Assembly (NCBI GenBank): GCA_937872465.1
Contig: CALMSR010000072.1
Span: 16,274 to 80,273 of the forward strand
Length of the DNA: 64,000 nucleotides
Source: an uncultured Paracoccaceae bacterium
GTDB taxonomy: Bacteria; Pseudomonadota; Alphaproteobacteria; Rhodobacterales; Rhodobacteraceae
Reading direction: 5' to 3'
Both the position numbers and the translations under genes were made by a program. Every line of letters begins with the position of its first letter. The stretch's first letter is position 1. Below, one piece after another: positions 42,288 through 49,525 of this stretch. The notes below the pieces were generated by a model, which searched no databases, was not told the DNA's origin, and worked only from the letters and a program-made list of their open reading frames with translations.

Positions 42288-43499
42288 ATGCATCGTGTGG
42301 TCATCACCGGCCAGGGCGCCATCAATGCGCTCGGGCGCTCGGCGGGCGAGACCATGCAGGCCATGCGCGAGGGCCGCTCGGGCATCGGGGCGCTGGACTT
42401 CCAGGACGTGGAGCGGCTCTCGATCGCCATCGGCGGCCAGATCCGCGATTACCGGCCCGAGGAGCATTTCTCGCGCCAGGAGCTGACGCTCTACGACAAG
42501 TTCACCCAGTTCGCGCTGCTCGCCGCCGCCGAGGCGGTGGCCATGTCGGGCCTCGAGATCGCCGAGGAGCTGTCCGAGCGCGCCGGCGTCGTGCTCGGCA
42601 CCTCCGGCGGCGGGCTGCAGACCCAGGACGAGAACTACCGGCTGGTCTATCAGGAGGGCAAGAACCGGGTGCATCCCTTCGTCGTGCCCCGGCTGATGAA
42701 CAACGCCGCCGCGAGCCACGTCTCGATGGTGCACAACCTCCAGGGCCCGAGCTATACCGTCGCCACCGCCTGCGCCTCGTCCAATCACGCCATGGGGCAG
42801 GCCTTCAACCTGATCCGCTCGGGCCAGGCACGGGTCGTGCTGACGGGCGGCAGCGAGAGCATGCTCTGCTTCGGTGGCATCAAGGCCTGGGAGGGCCTGC
42901 GGGTCATGTCCCGCGACGGCTGCCGGCCGTTCTCGAAGACCCGCAACGGCATGGTCCAGGGCGAGGGCGCGGCGGTCTTCGTCTTCGAGGAGCTCGCGCA
43001 TGCCCGCGCCCGCGGCGCCGAGATCCTCGCCGAGGTCACCGGTTTCGCCATGACCTCGGACGCCTCCGACATCGTCACGCCCAACAAGCTCGGCGCGGTC
43101 CGGGCCATGCGCGGTGCGCTCGCGGACGCGGGCCTCGCGCCCGAGGCGATCGGCTACATCAACGCCCATGGCACCGGCACCAGCGCGAACGACCGCACCG
43201 AATGCGCCGCGGTGCGCGAGACCTTCGGGCCTGCCGCGGATGCGCTGATGATCTCCTCGACCAAGTCGATGCACGGCCATGTGATCGGCGGCACCGGCGC
43301 GATCGAGCTCATCGCCTGCCTGATGGCGCTGCGCGAGGGCGTGATCGCGCCCACGATCAATTACGAGGAGCCCGACCCGGACTGCGATCTCGACGTGGTG
43401 CCGAACACCGCCCGCGAGCGCCCGGTGCGCGCGGCGATGAGCAATGCCTTCGCCTTCGGCGGCCTGAACGCCGTGCTCGTCCTGACCGCCTTCGGCTGA
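42288..43499 (+). CDS. Beta-ketoacyl-ACP synthase (FabF/NodE-like)
   Basis: A 403-residue condensing enzyme with the Cys-His-His triad: C162 in VATACASSNHAMG, His in YINAHGTGTSANDRTE and His in KSMHGHVIGGTGAIEL. It is nearer to the specialised FabF/NodE group than to the main FabF. The start is 7 bases after the ACP stop, with weak GAGG upstream. Together with the ACP and LpxD it likely elongates or supplies an acyl chain for lipid A. The last gene of this rightward run; a convergent ialB-like gene ends 7 bases after it. Confidence 0.9.
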   Translation: MHRVVITGQGAINALGRSAGETMQAMREGRSGIGALDFQDVERLSIAIGGQIRDYRPEEHFSRQELTLYDKFTQFALLAAAEAVAMSGLEIAEELSERAGVVLGTSGGGLQTQDENYRLVYQEGKNRVHPFVVPRLMNNAAASHVSMVHNLQGPSYTVATACASSNHAMGQAFNLIRSGQARVVLTGGSESMLCFGGIKAWEGLRVMSRDGCRPFSKTRNGMVQGEGAAVFVFEELAHARARGAEILAEVTGFAMTSDASDIVTPNKLGAVRAMRGALADAGLAPEAIGYINAHGTGTSANDRTECAAVRETFGPAADALMISSTKSMHGHVIGGTGAIELIACLMALREGVIAPTINYEEPDPDCDLDVVPNTARERPVRAAMSNAFAFGGLNAVLVLTAFG

Positions 43500-43506
43500 A
43501 GCGGCG

Positions 43507-44208
43507 TCAGTTCGCCGCGGGGGCCGGCTCCGGCGCCGCGGGAACCTCGAGCGAGTCATAGGCCTTGGTGAAGCCGTTGAGCGAGACCGCCAGCGTCAGC
43601 GGCGATTGCGGCGCGCCCACCGAGACCAGCGTCATCTTGCCCGAATTCCCGCGCTTCATCGCCTCCACCGAAGCGGTGCTCAGCCCGAACCGCGCGAAGC
43701 ATCCGACCTGGCTGCACCAGGCGAAGGGATATTTCCGCACTTCCCCGGAATCGATCTGGAGGTCGAGGCCGGGGGGGAGAAGCGTGCCGAGCGGGGTGAC
43801 GACCGTGGCGCCCGCCGCGGCCTCGCCGCCCGCGGGGAGCTTGAGCAGGCTGATCTCCGCGACCGGATTCTGCTCGGGGTCCATGGCGAGCTGGTACATG
43901 AAGCAATCGTTGCCGTCGGGCGCGCAGCGCACCTGCCAGTCGCCGAAGGTATCGCGCACGATCTCGAGGACCTCCTGCGCGGCGGGATCGCCGGCGCCGG
44001 GCGCCGCCTCGGCCCCCTCCGCCGGGGCTTCGCCGCCCTGGGCCTCCCCGGCCGGCGCCTCGGCTGCCGGCTGGCCGGCCGGAGCGGCTTCGGTCGCCGG
44101 CGCCTCTCCCGCGGGCTCGGTCGTGGCCGCTTCCTGGGCCAGCGCCATGCTCGCGCTGATGATCGCGATGGCCGCAGCAACGGCAAACCTGTTTCCGGTG
44201 AGTTGCAT
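43507..44208 (-). CDS. Invasion-associated locus B (IalB) family protein
   Basis: 233 residues: signal peptide (RFAVAAAIAIISASMALAQ), then about 55 residues of Ala/Glu/Pro-rich low complexity (EPAGEAPATEAAPAGQPAAE), then the IalB domain (FGDWQVRCAPDGNDCFMYQLAMD ... PFAWCSQVGCFARFGLS) with paired cysteines. The family is periplasmic and common in alpha-proteobacteria, including free-living ones; its molecular role is not established, so no virulence meaning should be read into the name. GAGGAAA precedes the start. Upstream lies the small-RNA region. Confidence 0.87.
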   Translation of the reverse strand: MQLTGNRFAVAAAIAIISASMALAQEAATTEPAGEAPATEAAPAGQPAAEAPAGEAQGGEAPAEGAEAAPGAGDPAAQEVLEIVRDTFGDWQVRCAPDGNDCFMYQLAMDPEQNPVAEISLLKLPAGGEAAAGATVVTPLGTLLPPGLDLQIDSGEVRKYPFAWCSQVGCFARFGLSTASVEAMKRGNSGKMTLVSVGAPQSPLTLAVSLNGFTKAYDSLEVPAAPEPAPAAN

Positions 44209-44318
44209 TCGGTGCCCGTTTCCTCTTTGGTTTCCCTTTGGGAAGTCTCACTCCCGACGCGTGCTGTCAACCGGGCGGCGATGCGGTCCGCAACACTTTG
44301 CCGTGGCCGGGGAGGGAC

Positions 44319-44387
44319 GCGAAAGGGTGCCCGAAGGCACCCTTTCTGCGCGATTGCGCTTTCCCTGTCGGACTGGCCGAACTTTGT
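44319..44387 (-). ncRNA. Candidate small RNA with its own promoter and terminator
   Basis: A minus-strand promoter TTGACC (44422-44417), 17-base spacer and TAGGGT (44399-44394) predicts a start near 44387. About 40 bases later a perfect 10-bp stem AAAGGGTGCC / GGCACCCTTT with a TTCG tetraloop (44345-44322) ends in a T-run. The result would be an RNA of about 70 nt with no reading frame. Alternatively the promoter serves ialB (180-nt leader) and the hairpin is an attenuator. The promoter and hairpin are seen; the RNA is inferred. Confidence 0.55.
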
Positions 44388-44393
44388 GCGCGG

Positions 44394-44422
44394 ACCCTAG
44401 AATAGATGAGAAAACGGGTCAA
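44394..44422 (-). promoter_or_regulatory. Sigma-70 promoter facing ialB
   Basis: TTGACC (44422-44417) and TAGGGT (44399-44394) on the minus strand are separated by exactly 17 bases. It would drive the candidate small RNA at 44319-44387 and perhaps ialB. Confidence 0.55.
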
Positions 44423-44462
44423 GCGTGGCGTGCAAGTAACGCGCAATTCTACGCGATTGCCG

Positions 44463-44550
44463 GAACAAAGAAAGACCGCAGAGCGAACTCTGCGGCCAGT
44501 TCAACAGGGAGGAAGTCGCGCGCCCCGATACCCGGAGGTCCCGGGGCATG
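44463..44550 (-). ncRNA. Candidate suhB/MmgR (alpha-r8)-type small RNA
   Basis: Read on the minus strand: a first hairpin with stem GCCCCG / CGGGGC (44547-44522), a single-stranded core CTTCCTCCCT (44515-44506), then a perfect 8-bp hairpin CCGCAGAG-TTCG-CTCTGCGG (44495-44476) followed by the T-rich tail TCTTTCTTTGTT. Hairpin, an anti-Shine-Dalgarno-like UUCCUCCCU core, and a terminator is the layout of the alpha-proteobacterial suhB/MmgR family (core UUUCCUCCCU). The 5' end is approximate and no convincing promoter was found. A covariance-model search would settle it. Confidence 0.6.
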
Positions 44551-44618
44551 ATTGCACTCTAGGGTGCACCGGTTAATATCCGGTTCGAATTCGGCGCGGG
44601 ACTTCGGGAAGTGAGATC

Positions 44619-46136
44619 ATGGTTGACGACGCGATCCTCGTGGGCGGCGGCGGCGAGAATTATGCCGAGCAGAAGGACCTGCTGCTGCGTTTCGGCAACC
44701 GGCATGGGCTGATCACCGGCGCCACCGGCACCGGCAAGACCGTCACCCTGCAGATCCTCGCCGAGGGCTTCTCCGCCGCCGGCGTCCCGGTCTTCGTGCA
44801 GGACGTCAAGGGCGACGTCTCGGGCCTCTCGCGCCCGGGCGACCCGGCGGGCAAGGCGGACGAGGCGCTGCGCTCCCGCGCCGCAAGGATCGGCATGGGC
44901 GATTTCGCCTATCGCGCCTATCCCGTGGTCTTCTGGGATCTCTTCGGCAAGACCGGTCACCCGGTGCGCACCACCGTGAGCGAGATGGGCCCGCTGATGC
45001 TCGCGCGCATGATGGATCTCTCCGAGGCGCAGGAGGGCGTGCTCAACATCGCCTTCCGCGTCGCCGACGAGCAGGGGCTGACCCTGCTCGATCTCAGGGA
45101 CCTGCAGGCGATGCTGGTCTGGCTCGGCGACAATGCCCAGGAGATCGGCCGCACCTATGGCAACATCGCCTCCGCCTCGCTCGGGGCGATCCAGCGCCAG
45201 CTCCTGGTGCTGGAGAACCAGGGCGCCGCGGGCTTCCTCGGCGAGCCGCATCTCGAGCTCGCCGACCTGATGGCCACCGACGGCGGCATGGGCCGGATCG
45301 GCGTGCTCATGTCCGAGAACCTCATGCAGGCGCCGCGGCTCTATGCGATGTTCCTGCTCTGGCTGCTCTCGGAGCTCTTCGAGCAGCTGCCCGAGGTCGG
45401 CAATCCGGAGAAGCCCGTGCTCGTCTTCTTCTTCGACGAGGCGCATCTGCTCTTCGACGACGCGCCCAAGGCGCTGGTGGACAAGGTGGTGCAGGTGGTC
45501 CGGCTGATCCGCTCCAAGGGCGTCGGCGTCTATTTCGTGACCCAGAACCCCGACGACGTGCCCGGCGACGTGCTCGCCCAGCTCGGCAACCGCATCCAGC
45601 ACGCGCTGCGCGCCTTCACCCCGCGCGACGCCAAGGCGCTGAAGGCCGCCGCCGAGACCTTCCGCCCCAATCCCGCCTTCGACACCGAGACGGCGATCCG
45701 CGAGGTCGGCACCGGCGAGGCGGTGGTCTCGCTCCTGGAGGACAAGGGCGTGCCGGCCATGGTCAGCCGCACGCTGATCCGCCCGCCCATGTCGCGCATG
45801 GGGCCGGTCAGCGCGGAGGAACGCGCCGAGACCATGGCGGCCTCGCCGCTGGCGGGCCGCTACGACACCGCCATCGACCCCGAATCCGCGCAGGAGATGC
45901 TCGCCGCCCGCGCCGAAGCCGCCGCCGCGGAGGCTTCGCTGGCCGAGGAGATGCTGGCGCAGTCCGCGGCCGCGAAGGCGGCGGGACAGGGCCGGCGCTA
46001 CGACCCGGGGCGGGCGCCCGCGTCGCAGCCCTCGCTGGGCACCGAGCTCGCCCGCAGCGCGCTCAGGCAGCTCAACAGCCGCGAGGGGCAGAAGCTCGTG
46101 CGTGGCATTCTCGGCAGCCTGTTCAAGGGCCGATAG
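44619..46136 (+). CDS. HerA-like DUF853 ATPase
   Basis: 505 residues of the DUF853/YjgR group of HerA-FtsK-type ATPases. Walker A is LITGATGTGKTVTLQILAEGF with VQDVKGDVSGLSRPGDP close after; Walker B is LVFFFDEAHLLFDDAP; a sensor segment is GVYFVTQNPDDVPGDVLAQLGNRIQHALRAFTPRD. The C-terminal 100 residues are Ala/Glu-rich and helical. The family is predicted to translocate along DNA or act in DNA processing; the cellular role is not known. The gene is divergent from the small-RNA candidates and its 3' end is followed by the dispersed repeat at 46183. Confidence 0.87.
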   Translation: MVDDAILVGGGGENYAEQKDLLLRFGNRHGLITGATGTGKTVTLQILAEGFSAAGVPVFVQDVKGDVSGLSRPGDPAGKADEALRSRAARIGMGDFAYRAYPVVFWDLFGKTGHPVRTTVSEMGPLMLARMMDLSEAQEGVLNIAFRVADEQGLTLLDLRDLQAMLVWLGDNAQEIGRTYGNIASASLGAIQRQLLVLENQGAAGFLGEPHLELADLMATDGGMGRIGVLMSENLMQAPRLYAMFLLWLLSELFEQLPEVGNPEKPVLVFFFDEAHLLFDDAPKALVDKVVQVVRLIRSKGVGVYFVTQNPDDVPGDVLAQLGNRIQHALRAFTPRDAKALKAAAETFRPNPAFDTETAIREVGTGEAVVSLLEDKGVPAMVSRTLIRPPMSRMGPVSAEERAETMAASPLAGRYDTAIDPESAQEMLAARAEAAAAEASLAEEMLAQSAAAKAAGQGRRYDPGRAPASQPSLGTELARSALRQLNSREGQKLVRGILGSLFKGR

Positions 46137-46182
46137 GGCGGTGGCGGGGCGGCGCCCGCGCCGGCCCGAAGCGGTCACACCA

Positions 46183-46445
46183 CACGACACGCCTCCGACG
46201 GATGGATCGGGCTTTCCGAGCCTTCGCCATGGCGCGGTTGCGGCGCCCGGATCCGAGCGGAGCAGGGGCCCGATCCGGTCGAAGCCGATGCGGAGCCCGC
46301 CCTCGGCGAAGTCGCCGTGCGGCCTGCGCTCCGGGGAGGCCGGCCCGGGCGATGGCGAGCGCGGCGAGGGTCCGGCGGGACATGGGACGATCCTTGCAGG
46401 GGCGTCATCTTCGGGAATCCATCCTCCCGCCCTCGACCAGCCCCC
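46183..46445 (+). repeat. Dispersed ~260-bp repeat, copy 1
   Basis: This stretch matches 63641-63902 in the same orientation at roughly 90 percent by eye, with only scattered substitutions (for example through GGAGCAGGGGCCCGATCCGG and TGGGACGATCCTTGCAGGGG). Both ends carry GGATGGAT in inverted orientation, a possible short terminal repeat. On the minus strand a short frame begins MSRR-TLAALAIARAG, but synonymous and non-synonymous changes do not favour coding. It lies in the 613-base gap between the HerA-like gene and the convergent aldolase-family gene. Similar units near terminators suggest a non-autonomous mobile or REP-type element. Confidence 0.75.
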
Positions 46446-46514
46446 TTTGTGTCGTGCAACTGGCCTCGCGTCATCGGCGCCAGAAAAAACCTTGCAATAA
46501 CAATATTTTAAGTC

Positions 46515-46533
46515 GCGTTTCATCGTGAAACGC
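46515..46533 (-). terminator. Perfect hairpin downstream of the DHDPS-family gene
   Basis: GCGTTTCA / TGAAACGC arms (8 bp) with a 3-base loop; on the minus strand a T-rich stretch follows, ending in GGTTTTTTC. It would end leftward transcripts from the gene at 46751-47662. A sister hairpin with compensating base changes lies at 63569-63587, also beside the dispersed repeat. Confidence 0.55.
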
Positions 46534-46750
46534 CCCCCTGCCAATGCGCCGGAGCGGGCGCGATGACCGCGGGCCGAATCGATCGGGCGGATCTTGCATG
46601 GCGCAACCGCTCGGCCGAACACCGGCCGCCGGCGCCACCGGTGCCTGCCTGACCTGCAGCCAGGAAGCCCGCGATCATGCCTCGCGCGGGCGGGGGGGGT
46701 CGCCCAGCCTGACCTTCGGAAGGATTTGGGTGATCGGACCGGATCCCGTG

Positions 46751-47662
46751 CTACCGGCCCCAGCGCAGGACGAGCGGATCGATCGGCTCCAGCAGGTCGA
46801 TCAGCCGCTGGCGAATGGCGGGGTGCAGGGGGGCGATGGGATGGCGGCAGAATTCGGAGCGGATCACGCCGCCCTCGACCATCGCCGCCTTGCACGACCG
46901 CCAGCCGCATTGACGGTTCTCGTGGTTGATGGCCATGGCGACGCGGCCATAGGCCTCGGTCGCCCCGGCGATGTCCCCGGCGAGATGCTTTACGATGACC
47001 GGCTTGATGCGGTCGACGATCATGCCGCTCGTCATCGACCCGGTCGCGCCGGCGTCGAGATCGGCGAGAAGCGTGATCCCCTCCTCGCCGTCGAACGGCC
47101 CCTCGACGGCATCGCCGCCTTCGGCGATCAGCGCGCGGAGCTTGTTCGCGGCCTGCGGGCATTCGATCTTGAACAGCCGCACTTCCTCGATCTCGCGCGC
47201 CATGCGCACGAGCAGCGGAACCGGAAGCTCGACCCCCGAGAGCGGCGCGTCCTGCACCATGATCGGGATGCCGACCTCGCCGACGGCGCGGAACTGCTCG
47301 CAGGTCTGCTCCGGCGTGCCCTTCAGCAGCGCGCCGTGATAGGGCGGCATCATCATCACGACATCGGCGCCGAGATCCCTGGCGAAGCGCGCCCGGTCGA
47401 CCGCGATCTGCGTGGCGAAATGGCTGATGGTGACGATGACCGGCACCCGGCCCGAGACGTGCTCGAGGCAGAGCCGGGTCAGGATCGCGCGCTCCTCGTC
47501 GGAGACCAGGAACTGCTCGGAGAAATTGGCGAGGATGCAGATCCCGTCCGCACCCTGATCGATCAGGCAGTCGAGCACCCGCTTCATGCCGTCGAGATCG
47601 AGCGCCCCGTCCTCGTGGAACGGCGTGGGTGCGACGGGCCAGATTCCACGATAACGGGTCAT
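46751..47662 (-). CDS. Dihydrodipicolinate synthase-family aldolase/dehydratase
   Basis: A 303-residue class I TIM barrel. It has PVAPTPFHEDGALDLDGMKRVLDCLIDQGADGICILANFSEQFLVSDEER at the N-terminus, the tyrosine region MMPPYHG, and the Schiff-base lysine in VRLFKIECPQA. The LANFSE segment differs from the GTTGE of true DapA, so lysine synthesis is unlikely. The family includes aldolases and dehydratases of 2-keto-3-deoxy sugar acids, which would fit the deoxysugar cluster near 61-63 kb, though the two are 14 kb apart. It overlaps by four bases an upstream reading frame fragment. Confidence 0.8.
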   Translation of the reverse strand: MTRYRGIWPVAPTPFHEDGALDLDGMKRVLDCLIDQGADGICILANFSEQFLVSDEERAILTRLCLEHVSGRVPVIVTISHFATQIAVDRARFARDLGADVVMMMPPYHGALLKGTPEQTCEQFRAVGEVGIPIMVQDAPLSGVELPVPLLVRMAREIEEVRLFKIECPQAANKLRALIAEGGDAVEGPFDGEEGITLLADLDAGATGSMTSGMIVDRIKPVIVKHLAGDIAGATEAYGRVAMAINHENRQCGWRSCKAAMVEGGVIRSEFCRHPIAPLHPAIRQRLIDLLEPIDPLVLRWGR

Positions 47663-47790
47663 TCGGTTCCCTCGAAATTGTCGCGATGCATGGCGGGGAC
47701 GGCGATCCCGCGCCCGTTCTCCTCCGGCCGCTCGAACCGGTGGTAGAGGAGTTCCTGTCGCACCTCAACGTCGAACAGGGCGAAGCAGCG
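47659..47790 (-). pseudogene. Possible C-terminal remnant of an unidentified gene
   Basis: A minus-strand frame reading FALFDVEVRQELLYHRFERPEENGRGIAVPAMHRDNFEGTE ends in a TGA that overlaps the ATG of the downstream gene (ATGA), the usual sign of a real operon partner. Only about 42 residues look protein-like; upstream the frame degenerates. No family was recognised. It may be the decayed tail of a gene cotranscribed with the DHDPS-family gene. Confidence 0.3.
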
Positions 47791-47893
47791 GCCGGTCGGG
47801 CGGCCAGCATCGGCCACCGTCCGGATGCAGCGCCGGCCAAGCCCGGAACGAGGGGAAGGGAGCAATGTATCGCATCGTGATCGGCCGTCGGTG

Positions 47894-48385
47894 CTATCCC
47901 GCGCCTGCGACTGCCATCAGGTAGGCATCGGTCAGTTCCCTGATCACGGAGCGCTGCGGCGGCTCCGTGCCGAGGTGCAGGCTGCGCAGTTCCGCCATGA
48001 ACGCCTGCCACATCGCCGGCCCGCCTTCTTCGAGAAGCCGGGCGCGGATCGAGAGTTCCCGCGTCGCCGGGGTGAAGCGGCGGCCCCAGGCGCCCATCTC
48101 GGCGAGCAGCGGCACCAGCTGGATCGCCGGCTCGGTCAGGCTGTAGACCGTCTTCTGCTTGTGCGCAGGGTCGGGGCTCGTCGAGAGCAGGCCGGCATCC
48201 ACCAGCTTCCGCAGCCGGTCGGCCAGGATGTTCGAGGCGATGCCTTCCACTGAATTGTTGAGCAGGTCGCGATAGTGCCGCCGGTTCCCGAACATGATGT
48301 CGCGGATGACGATCAGGCTCCAGCGGTCGCCGAGCGTCTCGAGCGTCAGGTTGATCGGGCAGCCGGACCGGATCGGTTTCTGCAT
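47894..48385 (-). CDS. HxlR-family transcriptional regulator
   Basis: 163 residues. The winged-helix HxlR domain fills residues 1-100: CPINLTLETLGDRWSLIVIRDIMFGNRRHYRDLLNNSVEGIASNILADRLRKLVDAGLL, with the typical single N-terminal cysteine, then KTVYSLTEPAIQLVPLLAEMGAWG. The C-terminal 60 residues are an added helical part. The start at 48385 (MQKPIRSGCP) is the family one. It is divergent from a RibD-C-type reductase gene, and direct repeats in the shared region are probable operators. HxlR proteins often sense electrophiles or aldehydes through the cysteine. Confidence 0.88.
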   Translation of the reverse strand: MQKPIRSGCPINLTLETLGDRWSLIVIRDIMFGNRRHYRDLLNNSVEGIASNILADRLRKLVDAGLLSTSPDPAHKQKTVYSLTEPAIQLVPLLAEMGAWGRRFTPATRELSIRARLLEEGGPAMWQAFMAELRSLHLGTEPPQRSVIRELTDAYLMAVAGAG

Positions 48386-48403
48386 TCGGGTCTCCGTAAA
48401 CTG

Positions 48404-48450
48404 CTTGCAGAATAGGTACGGTTTCGCTATAGGGCAACAGCTTGCAGAAT
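48404..48450 (+). promoter_or_regulatory. Promoter with direct-repeat operator between hxlR-like and reductase genes
   Basis: CTTGCAGAAT occurs twice, at 48404-48413 and 48441-48450. The first copy contains a -35-like TTGCAG (48405-48410) followed after 17 bases by TATAGG (48428-48433), a good rightward sigma-70 promoter. The second copy sits just after the predicted start point. The spacing of 37 bases between repeats would let a regulator such as the HxlR protein block the promoter. Confidence 0.6.
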
Positions 48451-48470
48451 GCATACCGAAGGGGGCGGCC

Positions 48471-49112
48471 GTGAGCAGGGTGATCGTCTCGGGGTTCTCG
48501 CTTTCGATCGACGGCTACGGCGCTGGGCCGGACCAGAGCCAAGAGAACCCGCTCGGGAAGCGCGGCGAGGCACTGCACACCTGGATGTTCGGCACCCGGA
48601 TGTTCCGCAAGATGCTGGGCAAGGACGGCGGCTCGGAGGGGGTCGACAACGACTATGCGACCCGGTCGATGGACGGCTTCGGCGCCTTCATCCTGGGCCG
48701 AAACATGTTCGGCCCGGTCCGCGGTGACTGGCCCGACGACTTGTGGAAGGGCTGGTGGGGCGACAATCCACCCTATCACGCTCCGACCTTCGTGCTCACC
48801 CATTACCCGCGCGACCCCGTGGTGATGGAGGGCGGCACGGTCTTTCACTTCGTCACGGACGGGATCGCGGCCGCGCTCGAAAAGGCCAGGTCGGCGGCCG
48901 GGAACAGGAACGTGAAGATCGGCGGCGGTGTCTCGACGGTGCGGCAATATCTTCAGGCCGGCGCCATCGACGAGTTGCATTTCGCGGCCTCGCCGGTGGT
49001 TCTCGGACGCGGCGAGGCGATGTTCGCGGGACTCGATCTGCCGGCGCTCGGCTATCGCATCGTCGGGCACGAAGCGACGGATGCCGCGACGCATGTCAGG
49101 CTCGCAAGATAG
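48471..49112 (+). CDS. Dihydrofolate reductase-family protein (RibD C-terminal domain)
   Basis: 213 residues with the RibD-C/DHFR-like fold: VSGFSLSIDGYGAGPDQSQENPLGKRGEALHTWMF, then DGFGAFILGRNMFGPVRGDWPDD, PTFVLTHYPRDPVVMEGGTVFHFVTDGI, and VKIGGGVSTVRQYLQAGAIDELHFAASPVVLGRGEAMF. These stand-alone proteins are NADPH-binding reductases of unknown substrate. The start is a GTG at 48471 with AAGGGGG upstream, under the promoter at 48405-48433, and is divergent from the HxlR regulator that probably controls it. Confidence 0.83.
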   Translation: MSRVIVSGFSLSIDGYGAGPDQSQENPLGKRGEALHTWMFGTRMFRKMLGKDGGSEGVDNDYATRSMDGFGAFILGRNMFGPVRGDWPDDLWKGWWGDNPPYHAPTFVLTHYPRDPVVMEGGTVFHFVTDGIAAALEKARSAAGNRNVKIGGGVSTVRQYLQAGAIDELHFAASPVVLGRGEAMFAGLDLPALGYRIVGHEATDAATHVRLAR

Positions 49113-49129
49113 GGGAAGGAGGCCGCGCC

Positions 49130-49453
49130 ATGCCCGGTTTCATCGCCATCGGCTACGGCGACCGGGCCGGCTACGACCGCACGCCGCAGCCCGTCAGGGA
49201 CGCGGCCCACGCGCAGGACGCGAAGCTCATTGCCGAAGGCGCCCTGATCGGGATCGCCGGCGCGCCGGTGCAGGTGCGCAATCCCGATGCGGCCGGCCTC
49301 GAGATCCGCGACGGCCCGTTCATGATTTCGGTCCTGCCGGTCGCCGGCTTCGCGGTGATCGAAGCCGCAGATCTGGCGGAAGCGATCGAGAATGTCTCGC
49401 AGGTCCCCTGTGCCGTTGCCCATGGTGTCGTCGAAGTCTGGCCACTGGAATAG
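49130..49453 (+). CDS. YCII-related small protein
   Basis: 107 residues. FIAIGYGDRAGYDRTPQPVRDAAHAQDAKLIAEGALIGIAGAPVQVRN and the closing EVWPLE resemble the YCII/DGPF ferredoxin-like fold. AAGGAGG lies before the start, 17 bases after the reductase stop, so the two form an operon. Function unknown; YCII proteins often accompany redox or antibiotic-related enzymes. Confidence 0.65.
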   Translation: MPGFIAIGYGDRAGYDRTPQPVRDAAHAQDAKLIAEGALIGIAGAPVQVRNPDAAGLEIRDGPFMISVLPVAGFAVIEAADLAEAIENVSQVPCAVAHGVVEVWPLE

Positions 49454-49490
49454 TCGCGCAGATCTTGTCGACGGGTTCCGAGCAAGTTGC

Positions 49491-49521
49491 TTGACATACA
49501 TACCATCCAGTTGGTATGTAT
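49491..49521 (+). promoter_or_regulatory. Promoter overlapped by a perfect TetR-type operator
   Basis: The inverted repeat ATACATACCA / TGGTATGTAT (10-bp arms, 6-base centre, 49496-49521) overlaps a -35 TTGACA (49491-49496) and a TATGTA -10 (49515-49520, 18-base spacer). The predicted start point falls at or next to the ATG of the TetR gene (49526), and no Shine-Dalgarno is present, so the transcript may be leaderless. A TetR dimer bound here would occlude the whole promoter (autorepression). Confidence 0.8.
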
Positions 49522-49525
49522 CGCC

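Noticed and set aside
44578..44592. GGTTCGAATTC near 44584 as the second att site (tRNA 3' end) of the island
   Set aside because: Only the T-loop-like core GGTTCGAAT matches the tRNA; the flanking stem sequence does not.
46123..46383. Minus-strand 86-residue frame in the dispersed repeat as an exported protein
   Set aside because: The start resembles a signal peptide, but the two copies diverge without codon bias and the frame dissolves into Arg-rich shadow sequence.
44559..49094. Very long open frames antisense to annotated genes (for example minus strand 44559-49094, 22329-26324, 30646-33282)
   Set aside because: They lack family motifs, are Arg/Asp/His-rich as GC-skewed shadow frames are, and lie opposite genes with clear domains and ribosome-binding sites.
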